Source: CBDIHH01 sp965279095 (GTDB taxonomy: Bacteria > Pseudomonadota > Alphaproteobacteria > Caulobacterales > Caulobacteraceae). From it: a DNA stretch of 64,000 nt. Below the pieces are notes generated by a model. That model was not told the DNA's origin. It did no database searches and was given only the letters and a program-made list of their open reading frames with translations. Of this stretch, positions 41,030 through 49,338 are shown one piece after another. The stretch spans positions 310,001 to 374,000 of the forward strand of contig CBDIHH010000005.1 of the NCBI GenBank assembly GCA_965279095.1, given 5' to 3'. Made by a program: the position numbers and the translations under genes. Within the stretch, counting starts at the first letter, position 1. The number at the start of each line of letters is the position of its first letter.

Positions 41030-41635
41030 ATGTTCACCGGCATCATCACCGACGTGGGCCGTGTCCGGTCGATCCGCCAAACCGACCGGGATCGGCGGTT
41101 CGAGATCGCGACGGCCTATGATGTGGCCACGATCGACATCGGGGCCTCCATCGCCCATTCCGGCTGCTGCCTGACGGTGGTGGAAAAGGGCCTCGGCGAG
41201 GACGGGCAAGGCTGGTTCGCCGTGGAGGTCTCAGGCGAGACCCTCGACGTGACCACCCTCTCCGATTGGACGCAGGGCGCGAGGGTCAATCTTGAGCGGG
41301 CCACACGGCTGGGCGACGAACTGGGCGGTCACATCGTGTCGGGCCACGTGGACGGGATCGGCGAGGTGGTGTCCCTGACCGCCGAGGGCGGCTCCCACCG
41401 GCTGCGCATCCGCGCCCCACGGCCCCTGCACCGCTATATCGCGCCCAAGGGATCCATCGCCATGGAGGGGGTGTCCCTGACCGTCAATGCGGTGGACGAT
41501 GACGTGTTCGGGGTGAACATCATCCCCCACACCTGGGAAGTGACCTCCCTGGGCGCCCTTCAGGTCGGCTCCCGGGTCAATCTCGAGATCGATGTGCTGG
41601 CGCGCTACGCCGCGCGGTGGCAAGAGACGGGCTGA
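41030..41635 (+). CDS. ribE: Riboflavin synthase (alpha subunit)
   Basis: A 201-residue enzyme that dismutates two 6,7-dimethyl-8-ribityllumazine molecules to riboflavin. It begins MFTGIITDVGRVRSI, the standard start, and has two tandem lumazine-binding domains: the first with HSGCCLTVVEKG, the second with GHIVSGHVDGIGEV and GVSLTVNAVDDDVFGVNIIP. ATG 41030 lies 2 bp after the ribD stop. Often called ribC in other nomenclature. Confidence 0.95.
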   Translation: MFTGIITDVGRVRSIRQTDRDRRFEIATAYDVATIDIGASIAHSGCCLTVVEKGLGEDGQGWFAVEVSGETLDVTTLSDWTQGARVNLERATRLGDELGGHIVSGHVDGIGEVVSLTAEGGSHRLRIRAPRPLHRYIAPKGSIAMEGVSLTVNAVDDDVFGVNIIPHTWEVTSLGALQVGSRVNLEIDVLARYAARWQETG

Positions 41636-41650
41636 ACAAGGACCCTGAGC

Positions 41651-42772
41651 TTGGCCGACGACCCTATCTCCCCGATCGAGGACATCATCGAGGACGCCCG
41701 CGAGGGCCGTCCCTACATCCTCGTGGATGCCGAAGACCGTGAAAACGAGGGGGACATCATCATCCCCGCTCAGATGGCGACGCCCGAGCAGGTCAACTTC
41801 ATGGCCAAGCACGCGCGCGGCCTGATCTGCCTGGCCATCACCGCGGAGCGCTCGCGGGAGCTGCGCCTGCCGCCGATGGCGGTGGAGAATCAGTCGGGCC
41901 ACGGCACCGCCTTCACCGTCTCCATCGAGGCGCGCGAAGGGGTGACCACCGGCATCTCGGCGCACGACCGCGCGCGCACCATCTCGGTGGCCATCAACCA
42001 GGCCAAGGGCGCCGACGACATCGTCAGCCCCGGCCATGTCTTCCCCCTGGTGGCCCGCGAGGGCGGGGTGCTTGTGCGAGCCGGCCACACCGAGGCCGCC
42101 GTCGACATCTCGCGCCTGGCGGGGCTGAATCCGTCGGGCGTCATCTGCGAGGTGATGAACGACGACGGCACCATGGCCCGGTTGCCGGACCTGATCGCCT
42201 TCGCTCAGTTCCATGGCCTGAAGATCGGCACCATCGCCGACCTCATCGCCTACCGCCGCCGCACCGAGCGCTACGTGGACCGGATGCTGGAGACGCCCTT
42301 CAAGAGCGTCTATGGCCAGTTCCGCCTGTTCGTCTATCGCAACACCATCGACCAGACCGAGCACGTGGCCCTGGTGAAGGGGCGCATCGACCATAGCAAG
42401 CCGACACTGGTGCGGATGCATCGGCTGGACTTCGGCGCCGATGTGCTCGGCCACCTGGATCCGCGGCGCAACTATGTGCCCGAGGCGCTGAGGGCCATCG
42501 CCGCTCACGACGGCCCGGGCGTGGCCGTGTTCCTGCGCGACCCCAGCAACACCTGGCTGTCGCAGCACTTCAGCGGCGACACCCAGCCGGACGTGCTCAT
42601 CCAGAAGGGCCGGCGCGACTACGGCGTGGGCGCCCAGATCCTTCGCGACCTGGGCGTGCGCGAGATGGTGGTCATGACCCAGGCTCCCGCCGTGCGGCTG
42701 GCCGCCCTGGAGGGTCACGACCTGAAAGTCGTGGGCCAGGCGCAGGTTCTGGGGAGGAACACCGATGATTGA
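41651..42772 (+). CDS. ribB: 3,4-dihydroxy-2-butanone-4-phosphate synthase with degenerate GTP cyclohydrolase II domain (RibBX type)
   Basis: A 373-residue protein from TTG 41651. Residues ~1-210 are RibB, making the four-carbon unit from ribulose 5-phosphate; DAEDRENEGDIIIPAQ carries the acidic loop. The C-terminal ~160 residues keep the outline of GTP cyclohydrolase II but where the zinc site should read (EC)LTGDxxxSxRCDCG it reads RLDFGADVLGHLDPRRNY, with all three cysteines missing. This fits the RibBX variant described in Proteobacteria, so a separate RibA is expected elsewhere. It overlaps ribH by 8 bp. Confidence 0.9.
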   Translation: MADDPISPIEDIIEDAREGRPYILVDAEDRENEGDIIIPAQMATPEQVNFMAKHARGLICLAITAERSRELRLPPMAVENQSGHGTAFTVSIEAREGVTTGISAHDRARTISVAINQAKGADDIVSPGHVFPLVAREGGVLVRAGHTEAAVDISRLAGLNPSGVICEVMNDDGTMARLPDLIAFAQFHGLKIGTIADLIAYRRRTERYVDRMLETPFKSVYGQFRLFVYRNTIDQTEHVALVKGRIDHSKPTLVRMHRLDFGADVLGHLDPRRNYVPEALRAIAAHDGPGVAVFLRDPSNTWLSQHFSGDTQPDVLIQKGRRDYGVGAQILRDLGVREMVVMTQAPAVRLAALEGHDLKVVGQAQVLGRNTDD

Positions 42773-43232
42773 AGACAAGGTCCGCATCCTCATCGTCGAG
42801 GCGCGCTACTACGCCCATATCCAGGACGAACTGCTGGCTGGGGCCAAGTCGGCCCTGGAGGCCCTGGGCGCCGACTATGACGTGGTCACCGTGCCGGGCG
42901 CCTTCGAGATTCCGGCGATCATCGCCATCGCCGATGAAGGCGGGCACCGTCCGGCCGGGGTTCGCTATGACGGCTACGTCGCCCTCGGCTGCGTGATCCG
43001 CGGGGAGACCACCCACTACGACTATGTCTGCGGCGAAAGCGCCCGCGGCCTGATGGACCTGGCCATCGGCAAGCGCCTGGCCATCGGCTACGGCATCCTC
43101 ACCGTCGAGGACGAGGCCCAGGCCCTGGCTCGCGCGCGACGCAGCGAAGGCGACAAGGGCGGCTTCGCGGCGCGCACGGTCATGGATGTGGTGGCCATGA
43201 AGCGCCGCCTGCTCGGCCAGTCCCGCGCATGA
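42765..43232 (+). CDS. ribH: 6,7-dimethyl-8-ribityllumazine synthase
   Basis: A 155-residue lumazine synthase, penultimate step of riboflavin synthesis, usually assembling as pentamers or 60-mers. Visible signatures are VTVPGAFEIPAIIAIA, YVALGCVIRGETTHYDYVC and the late YGILTVEDEAQALARA. It starts inside the end of ribB (ATG 42765) and ends in an ATGA overlap with nusB. Confidence 0.96.
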   Translation: MIEDKVRILIVEARYYAHIQDELLAGAKSALEALGADYDVVTVPGAFEIPAIIAIADEGGHRPAGVRYDGYVALGCVIRGETTHYDYVCGESARGLMDLAIGKRLAIGYGILTVEDEAQALARARRSEGDKGGFAARTVMDVVAMKRRLLGQSRA

Positions 43233-43693
43233 CGAACGCCCCGGCCAAGGCGGGGGGGCGACAGGCCCGCTCCGTGGCGCGGCTGGCGGCCGTCCAGGCC
43301 CTCTACCAGATGGAGGTCTCCGGCGCCGGCGCCGAGACGGTGGTTCGGGAATTCTCCGACCACCGCTTCGGGGCCGACATGGAGGGAGAACCCCTGGCCG
43401 AGGCCGACGAGGGCTTCTTCGCCGAGATCGTGCGCGGGGTCCTGGGCGCGCAGGCGGACATCGACAAGGCCATCGCGCGCCGACTGGCCGCCAACTGGCG
43501 CCTGGACCGCATCGACGCCACCGCTCGCGCGATCCTGAGGTGCGGCGCGTTTGAACTGATCGGCCGCCCCGACGTGCCCACCGAGGTGGCGATCGACGAA
43601 TATGTCGAGATCGCCAAGTCCTTCTTCGAGGGGCCCGAGCCGGGCTTTGTCAACGCCTGCCTCGACGGCCTGGCCCGCGATGAGCGCGGCTGA
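43229..43693 (+). CDS. nusB: Transcription antitermination factor NusB
   Basis: A 154-residue all-helical RNA-binding protein that acts with NusE in rRNA antitermination. It has the typical opening ARSVARLAAVQALYQMEV and the C-terminal IDEYVEIAKSFFEGPEPGFV with NACLDGLAR. The ribH-nusB-thiL order is widely conserved. Its end overlaps the likely thiL start by 14 bp. Confidence 0.95.
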   Translation: MTNAPAKAGGRQARSVARLAAVQALYQMEVSGAGAETVVREFSDHRFGADMEGEPLAEADEGFFAEIVRGVLGAQADIDKAIARRLAANWRLDRIDATARAILRCGAFELIGRPDVPTEVAIDEYVEIAKSFFEGPEPGFVNACLDGLARDERG

Positions 43694-44687
43694 CGATCCA
43701 GGCGGCGCGGTCGACGAGTTCGACCAGATCGCGCGGCTGTTTCGTCCCCTGGCCGTGGGCGCTCCGGAGGCCCTCGGCCTCATGGACGACGCCGCGGTGA
43801 TCCCCTCGCGGGTGGGCTTTGACCTGGTGGTGACCACCGACACCCTGGTGGAGGGGGTGCACTTCCTCGGCCAGGATCTGATGGACCTGGTGGCGCGAAA
43901 GCTCCTGAGGGTGAACCTGTCGGATCTCGCCGCCAAGGCCGCCGAACCCTACGGCTATTTCCTCAACACCGCCTGGTCGCCCCGATGCGGCTGGACTGAA
44001 CGGACCGCCTTCGCCAAGGGCCTGGGCGAGGATCAGGCCCGCTTCGGCCTCAGGCTGATGGGCGGGGACACCACCGCCACGCCGGGGCCCCTGACCCTCA
44101 GCCTGACCGCCCTGGGCTGGGTGAGGGCGGGGAGCATGGTCCGTCGCGGGGGGGCGCGGGCGGGCGACCTGCTCCTGGTCAGCGGGACCATCGGCGACGG
44201 GGGCCTGGGGCTCCAGGTCCTGACGGGGGCCGCCACGGGGCTGGATGAGGCTCAGGCGCAGGCCGTGGCGAACCGCTATCGGCTGCCCGAGCCGCGCCTG
44301 GCCCTGCGCGGCGCCCTGGCGCGCCATGCGGCCGCGGCGGCGGACGTCTCGGACGGGCTGCTGGCCGACGCCGGGCGCCTGGGGGAGGCGAGCGGCTGCG
44401 CCGTGACGGTGGATCTCGACCGCGTGCCTCTGTCGCCGGCGGCGGCGGCCTGGGCCGCGGGGCAGGGGCCCCGCGCCGAGGCCCTGGCCTGGCTGGCGGC
44501 GGCGGGGGATGACTATGAGATCGTCTGCGCGGCCGCCCCGGAAGAGGCGCAGGCCCTGATCCGCGCGGCTCAGGCGGTCGGCGTCGCCATGACCGTGGTC
44601 GGCGCCATGACGGCCGGATCGGGCGTGCGTGCGCAATTCGAGGGCCGCGACCAAGCGATCACCCGCCAGGGCTATCGCCACCGCTAA
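43680..44687 (+). CDS. thiL: Thiamine-monophosphate kinase
   Basis: About 335 aa from ATG 43680. ThiL phosphorylates thiamine monophosphate to the pyrophosphate cofactor. It belongs to the PurM/ThiL fold: MDDAAVIPSRVG, TTDTLVEGVHFLGQDLM, KLLRVNLSDLAAKAAEPYGY, RLMGGDTTATPGPLTLSLTA and the later DVSDGLLADAGRLGEASG. It is the last gene of the nrdR-rib-nusB run. Confidence 0.94.
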   Translation: MSAADDPGGAVDEFDQIARLFRPLAVGAPEALGLMDDAAVIPSRVGFDLVVTTDTLVEGVHFLGQDLMDLVARKLLRVNLSDLAAKAAEPYGYFLNTAWSPRCGWTERTAFAKGLGEDQARFGLRLMGGDTTATPGPLTLSLTALGWVRAGSMVRRGGARAGDLLLVSGTIGDGGLGLQVLTGAATGLDEAQAQAVANRYRLPEPRLALRGALARHAAAAADVSDGLLADAGRLGEASGCAVTVDLDRVPLSPAAAAWAAGQGPRAEALAWLAAAGDDYEIVCAAAPEEAQALIRAAQAVGVAMTVVGAMTAGSGVRAQFEGRDQAITRQGYRHR

Positions 44688-44731
44688 GGGGCGTTCACGG
44701 CCCGTCTACGGTTTGCCGCTAGGCAGGGGGG

Positions 44732-45196
44732 ATGAACCGCATCCTGGCCTTCGCCCTCATCGCCCTCATGCTCGTCGCCTCGCCGGCCGCCGCCAGCGAG
44801 AAGGAGCCCGCCAAGGGCGCCGCGGCTTTCACCACCGTTGATATTCGCCCGGTGGCGGTGCCGGTGGTGGTGGCCGGCCAGGTGCGCAACTACGTCTTCG
44901 TCACCGTGCGCCTGACGCCGGGGCCCAAGGCCGACCTCGCCGCCCTGCGCGACAAGGAGCAGTTTTTCCGCGACGCCCTGGTCCGGGCGGCCCACCGCGC
45001 CCCCTTCACCCTGGCCAATGACTACAACAAGGTCGACGAGGCGCGCATCATCGCCCTGATCATGAGTGTCAGCTCCGCCATCGCCGGGCCCGGACAGGTG
45101 AAGTCCGCCGCCGTCATCAAACAGCAGCCCAAGAACATCCGCCGCTCGCCGGTGAGGACCGTGGCGGCCCCGCCGCAGCGGTTGGGGCAGAATTAA
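44732..45196 (+). CDS. Predicted periplasmic protein of unknown function
   Basis: A 154-residue protein with a clear signal peptide, MNRILAFALIALMLVASPAAA, followed by a soluble domain with VDIRPVAVPVVVAGQVRNYV then TVRLTPGPKADLAALRDKEQ and FRDALVRAAHRAPF. The strand pattern after the signal loosely resembles FliL-type domains (the LTP...LRDK...RDAL layout), but there is no N-terminal charged tail and no certain match. Probably a conserved Caulobacterales protein. It sits between thiL and hppA. Confidence 0.65.
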   Translation: MNRILAFALIALMLVASPAAASEKEPAKGAAAFTTVDIRPVAVPVVVAGQVRNYVFVTVRLTPGPKADLAALRDKEQFFRDALVRAAHRAPFTLANDYNKVDEARIIALIMSVSSAIAGPGQVKSAAVIKQQPKNIRRSPVRTVAAPPQRLGQN

Positions 45197-45367
45197 GACA
45201 TGCGGTTGCGCGGGCCGTCCATCTTTGGCACGGTCCCCCCTCTTCGACGGAGCGACCTCAGAGTATGAGCCGCCCTTTCGACCAATTAGGGGGCCGGCTG
45301 TGACAAGACTGCTTCGCAAAAGCGCGGCGGCCGGCTCCTTGCGCATCTAGGAGAGGGCGCCCGCTAC

Positions 45368-47515
45368 ATGACGAATGAGCTTCTACTGGTCCTCGGGGCC
45401 GGTCTGCTGGCGGTGCTTTACGGCATCGTGCAGACGGCAACCCTTTTGAAGTCATCCCCTGGCAACGCCAGGATGCAAGAGATCGCGGCTGCCATCCAGG
45501 AGGGCGCCCAGGCCTATCTGCGCCGCCAGTACACCACCATCGCCATCGTCGGCGTCGTCGTCATGGCCCTGCTGGCCTTGTTCTTCCAGAGCTGGGAACA
45601 GCCGGTGGGCTTCCTCATCGGCGCCGTCCTGTCCGGCGTGGCCGGCTTCGCCGGCATGCTCGTTTCCGTGCGCGCCAATGTGCGGACCGCCGAGGCGTCC
45701 TCGCAGAGCCTCGCCAAAGGGTTGAAGCTCGCCTTCACCTCCGGCGCCATCACCGGCATGCTGGTGGCGGGCCTCGCCCTGCTCGGCGTGGCGGGCTACT
45801 TCATGCTGCTCACCCAGGGCCTGGGCCTCGAGGCCACCAGCCGCGATGTGGTCGACAGCCTGGTCTCGCTGGGCTTCGGCGCCTCGCTGATCTCCATCTT
45901 CGCCCGCCTCGGCGGCGGCATCTTCACCAAGGGCGCTGACGTCGGCGGCGACATGGTCGGCAAGGTCGAAGCCGGCATTCCCGAGGACGACCCCCGCAAC
46001 GCCGCCACCATCGCCGACAACGTGGGCGACAACGTCGGCGACTGCGCCGGCATGGCCGCCGACCTGTTCGAGACCTATGCGGTGACCACCGTGGCCACCA
46101 TGGTCCTGGCGACCATCCTGTTCCGCGACAGCCCCGCCATCGGCGCCCTGCTGCTCCTGCCCCTGGCCATTTGCGGCGTCGGCATCGTCACCTCGGTGAT
46201 CGGGGCCTTCTTCGTGCGCCTGGGCAAGTCGGCCAACATCATGGGCGCGCTCTACAAGGGCCTGATCGCCACCGGCGTGCTGGCCGCGATCGGCCTCTAC
46301 TTCGTGATCCCCCACTTCGTCACCGAAGACCTGGTCGTCGCCGGCCAGTCCTTCGGGGCTATGGCGCTGTTCCAGTGCTCCATCGCCGGCCTCGTGATCA
46401 CCGCCCTGATCGTGATGATCACCGAATACTACACCGGCACCAACTTCCGACCGGTCAAGTCGGTGGCCCAGGCGAGCGTCTCCGGCCACGGCACCAACGT
46501 CATCCAGGGCCTGGCCATGTCCCTGGAAGCCACCGCCCCGATCGCCCTGGTGATCTGCGCCGGCATCCTGGTGACCTTCAACCTCGCCGGCCTGTTCGGC
46601 GTGGCCATCGCCACCACCGCCATGCTGTCCCTGGCCGGCTTCATCGTCGCCCTGGACGCCTTCGGACCGGTGACCGACAACGCCGGCGGCATCGCCGAGA
46701 TGGCCGGGCTGCCGAGCGAGGTTCGGGTCGTCACCGACGCCCTCGACGCGGTCGGCAACACCACCAAGGCGGTCACCAAGGGCTATGCCATCGGCTCCGC
46801 CGGCCTGGGCGCCCTGGTGCTGTTCGCCGCCTATACCGAGGACCTGAAGTATTTCGCGGCCACCGCGGCCCCGGGGACCTTCTTCAGCGACGTGGGCACG
46901 GTGACCTTCGACCTGTCCAACCCCTATGTGGTCGTCGGGCTGCTGTTCGGCGGCCTGCTGCCGTTCCTGTTCGGCGGCATGTCGATGACTGCGGTCGGCC
47001 GCGCCGCCCAGGCGGTGGTGGTCGAGGTGCGTCGCCAATTCCGCGAGAACCCCGGGATCATGACGGGGGAGGTCAAGCCGGAATACGGGCGCGCCGTGGA
47101 CATCCTCACCAAGGCCGCGATCAAGGAGATGATCGTGCCCTCGCTGTTGCCGGTGGCCAGCCCGATCGTGCTGTTCTTCGTCATCAACGCCATCGCCGGC
47201 AAGGCCCAGGCCTTCTCGTCCCTGGGCGCCATGCTGATGGGGGTCATCGTCACCGGGATCTTCGTGGCCATCTCGATGACCTCGGGCGGCGGCGCCTGGG
47301 ACAACGCCAAGAAGGTGATCGAAGAAGGGTTCACCGACAGCGACGGCGTCCTGCACGGCAAGGGCTCCGAAGCCCACAAGGCGGCGGTGACCGGCGATAC
47401 GGTCGGCGACCCCTACAAGGACACCTCGGGCCCCGCCGTGAACCCGATGATCAAGATCACCAACATCGTGGCTCTGCTGCTGCTGGCGGTCCTGGCCAAG
47501 GGCGTGTTCGGCTAA
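45368..47515 (+). CDS. hppA: Membrane-bound proton-translocating pyrophosphatase (K+-independent type)
   Basis: A 715-residue polytopic membrane enzyme that couples pyrophosphate hydrolysis to proton export. The catalytic loop includes GGGIFTKGADVGGDMVGKVE then GIPEDDPRNAATIADNVGDN. The segment GNTTKAVTKGYAIGSA has Lys and Thr at the two positions that distinguish K+-independent from K+-dependent enzymes (which have Ala and Gly/Ala). GEVKPEYGRAVDI and the C-terminal KKVIEEGF/DTVGDPYKDTSGPAVNP motifs are also present. A strong hairpin terminator follows. Confidence 0.96.
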   Translation: MTNELLLVLGAGLLAVLYGIVQTATLLKSSPGNARMQEIAAAIQEGAQAYLRRQYTTIAIVGVVVMALLALFFQSWEQPVGFLIGAVLSGVAGFAGMLVSVRANVRTAEASSQSLAKGLKLAFTSGAITGMLVAGLALLGVAGYFMLLTQGLGLEATSRDVVDSLVSLGFGASLISIFARLGGGIFTKGADVGGDMVGKVEAGIPEDDPRNAATIADNVGDNVGDCAGMAADLFETYAVTTVATMVLATILFRDSPAIGALLLLPLAICGVGIVTSVIGAFFVRLGKSANIMGALYKGLIATGVLAAIGLYFVIPHFVTEDLVVAGQSFGAMALFQCSIAGLVITALIVMITEYYTGTNFRPVKSVAQASVSGHGTNVIQGLAMSLEATAPIALVICAGILVTFNLAGLFGVAIATTAMLSLAGFIVALDAFGPVTDNAGGIAEMAGLPSEVRVVTDALDAVGNTTKAVTKGYAIGSAGLGALVLFAAYTEDLKYFAATAAPGTFFSDVGTVTFDLSNPYVVVGLLFGGLLPFLFGGMSMTAVGRAAQAVVVEVRRQFRENPGIMTGEVKPEYGRAVDILTKAAIKEMIVPSLLPVASPIVLFFVINAIAGKAQAFSSLGAMLMGVIVTGIFVAISMTSGGGAWDNAKKVIEEGFTDSDGVLHGKGSEAHKAAVTGDTVGDPYKDTSGPAVNPMIKITNIVALLLLAVLAKGVFG

Positions 47516-47537
47516 GGCGCCGGTTCCCCGCTAAGGC

Positions 47538-47575
47538 AAAACGCCCCGGAGAGCGATCTCCGGGGCGTTTTTCTT
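47538..47575. terminator. Rho-independent terminator after hppA, possibly bidirectional
   Basis: A perfect 15-bp stem: the left arm 47538-47552 (AAAACGCCCCGGAGA), loop GCGA, right arm 47557-47571, followed by TTTTT-C-TTT on the plus strand. On the minus strand the reverse also ends in a short T-run, so it may also serve bamE, which converges from the right. Confidence 0.93.
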
Positions 47576-47606
47576 TGGCCGAAGGCGATGGAGCGGGTAG
47601 CTCTGC

Positions 47607-48077
47607 CTAGCGCCGTTGGCTGCCTGGGGCGGTGTCGTCCTGCGGCGCCAGCGAGCCGCGGCCGACGTTGCCGAGCAACTGCTCAAGGATGCTCAGCTCA
47701 CGCCCGCGGGTAGGGGTCTCGCGGCCGTTGAAGGCGATGACCTTGCCGTCTTTCAGGGTGTAGGAATTGACCGTCGCCACCTGCTCGGTGGCCTTGTCGA
47801 AGCCGATGGCGACGATGTCGCGGCTCTTGACCGCCGGCTTGTGCCAGGACACCCGGTCGGTGACCTGGGTGACGTAATACCAGGTGCTGGAATCGAAGGT
47901 GGAGACGCTGGACGGAGAGCCGAGCTTCTCCATCACGGTGGACTTGGTGTCGACCCCGACCTTGACGTCCTTGGGCAGGGTCTCGATCGCCTGGAAGCCC
48001 TGATGCGAGGTGATCGGCGCGCAGGCCGCGGCGGCCAGGGCGACGGCGAGGGCGGCGATGACGGGACGAAGGCGCAT
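47607..48077 (-). CDS. bamE: Outer membrane assembly lipoprotein BamE (SmpA/OmlA)
   Basis: About 156 aa from ATG 48077. The N-terminus MRLRPVIAALAVALAAAAC ends in a lipobox (AAAC), so a lipoprotein. The body shows VGVDTKSTVMEKLGSPSSVS and TWYYVTQVTDRVSWHKP, the DxxTVxxxLGxPS and TWYYV patterns of BamE, a non-essential part of the BAM complex. Divergent from the ubiquinol-cytochrome c chaperone gene, a common alphaproteobacterial arrangement. Confidence 0.92.
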   Translation of the reverse strand: MRLRPVIAALAVALAAAACAPITSHQGFQAIETLPKDVKVGVDTKSTVMEKLGSPSSVSTFDSSTWYYVTQVTDRVSWHKPAVKSRDIVAIGFDKATEQVATVNSYTLKDGKVIAFNGRETPTRGRELSILEQLLGNVGRGSLAPQDDTAPGSQRR

Positions 48078-48200
48078 GGGTGACGTGGCTTCCGAAGTTT
48101 CAGCCTTTGACCTATCGCCCCCCCGCACTTAGTTCAACGGTTCTTCGAGAGGCGGCGACCCCGCTGCCTAGCGAGAGCCAACGGCGGAAGTGAGGCGACC

Positions 48201-48734
48201 ATGGGCCTGGGGCGGTTGTTAAAGCCAAGGCGGACGTTGCAGGCGGGCCGCGCGCTCTACCAGGGCTGTGTCGTCCAGGCGCGGGAGCCGGCCCTGTACC
48301 TGTCGCTCAGCGCGCCGGACACGGTGGAGGGGCGGTTCGAGCTCTACACCCTGCATGTGGTGCTGTTGTTGCACCGGTTGAAGCGCAACGGGCGGCCCGC
48401 CGCCGACACCGCCCAGGCCCTGTTCGACGACTATCTGCAGGGGCTGGACGACGCCCTGCGCGAGATGGGGGTCGGAGATCTGGGCGTGGGCAAGCGCATG
48501 CGCCGGCTCGGCGAGGCCTTCTACGGCCGGGCCAAGTCCTATGACGAGGCCCTCGAGGCGCTTCCAGACACAACCCTGCTGAACGCCGTCATCGCGCGCA
48601 CCGTCCTGGCCGGCGGCGAATCGGGGCCGGGCCCGCTGGTGGACTACGCCGTCCGCGCCGCTGGACGGCTGGCCGAGCAGCCCCTGGAGGCCCTGCTGGA
48701 GGGGCGCGCCCAATGGCCGCAGGTGGCCCCATGA
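48201..48734 (+). CDS. Ubiquinol-cytochrome c chaperone family protein (CBP3-like)
   Basis: A 177-residue protein similar to the mitochondrial CBP3/UQCC1 chaperone family used in bc1 complex assembly. Visible marks are ALYQGCVVQAREPALYL, DTVEGRFELYTLHVVLLLHR and a DLGVGKRMRRLGEAFYGR helix. GGAAGTGAGG precedes ATG 48201. It ends in an ATGA overlap with the DUF177 gene, as seen in many related genomes. Confidence 0.88.
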   Translation: MGLGRLLKPRRTLQAGRALYQGCVVQAREPALYLSLSAPDTVEGRFELYTLHVVLLLHRLKRNGRPAADTAQALFDDYLQGLDDALREMGVGDLGVGKRMRRLGEAFYGRAKSYDEALEALPDTTLLNAVIARTVLAGGESGPGPLVDYAVRAAGRLAEQPLEALLEGRAQWPQVAP

Positions 48735-49255
48735 GCGGCGTCTGGCCCTTGCCCGTCAAGCTCGGGGAGTTGCACCGGGGCGCGGTCCGCCGGGAGCTTG
48801 TGGCGGACGACCTGGCGCTGGCGCGGATCGGCAAGGCCCTCGGCCTGGTCTCCCTGGACGCCCTGGAGGCGGCCATCACCGTCGCGCCGTGGATGGATGG
48901 GGCGGCGGTCAGCGCCCGGTGGCGGGCCACGGTGACACAGACCTGCGTGGTCACGCTCGACCCCCTGACCCAGGACCTGCAAGGGGATTTCACGGTCCGC
49001 CTGGCCCCCAAGGGCAGCGACCTGCTGCCGTCCGAGGGGTCCGAGATCGACCTCGACCCGGAGGCCGACGATCCGCCCGACCTGCTGGAGGGCGACCAGA
49101 TCGACGCCGCCGCCTATGTCATCGAGCATCTGGCGCTGGAGATCGATCCTTTCCCCCGCACCCCCGGCGCCCAGTTCGAACCGCCCCCCGCCGAGGAGCC
49201 GCCATCGCCCTTCGCGGTCCTCCGACGGCTGAAGGACCCCGATCCGGACGCTTGA
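48731..49255 (+). CDS. DUF177 (YceD) family protein
   Basis: About 174 aa from ATG 48731, which overlaps the previous stop. The central segment GGAAVSARWRATVTQTCVVTLDP, shown here in part as RWRATVTQTCVVTLDPL, carries the single conserved Cys of the family, and LEGDQIDAAAYVIEHLAL plus EIDPFPRTPGAQF are typical. YceD/DUF177 proteins are linked to 23S rRNA and ribosomal protein L32 metabolism; here rpmF is not adjacent, but plsX and fabH follow, as in many bacteria. Confidence 0.88.
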   Translation: MSGVWPLPVKLGELHRGAVRRELVADDLALARIGKALGLVSLDALEAAITVAPWMDGAAVSARWRATVTQTCVVTLDPLTQDLQGDFTVRLAPKGSDLLPSEGSEIDLDPEADDPPDLLEGDQIDAAAYVIEHLALEIDPFPRTPGAQFEPPPAEEPPSPFAVLRRLKDPDPDA

Positions 49256-49338
49256 GGCGGCGGGCTTGAATCGGTGTTAAGGGACTGTATCGTCCGCGCG
49301 GGTCCGGCGGACCCTTGTTCGGGCATAAAAGAGACGCC

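Noticed and set aside
41030..41635. FMN riboswitch looked for ahead of the riboflavin genes
   Set aside because: The genes overlap or lie within 20 bp of each other and no conserved RFN element precedes nrdR or ribE.
45452..47377. Minus-strand open frame of 641 codons opposite hppA
   Set aside because: hppA is unmistakable on the plus strand; the reverse frame is His/Gln/Gly/Asp-rich shadow sequence.
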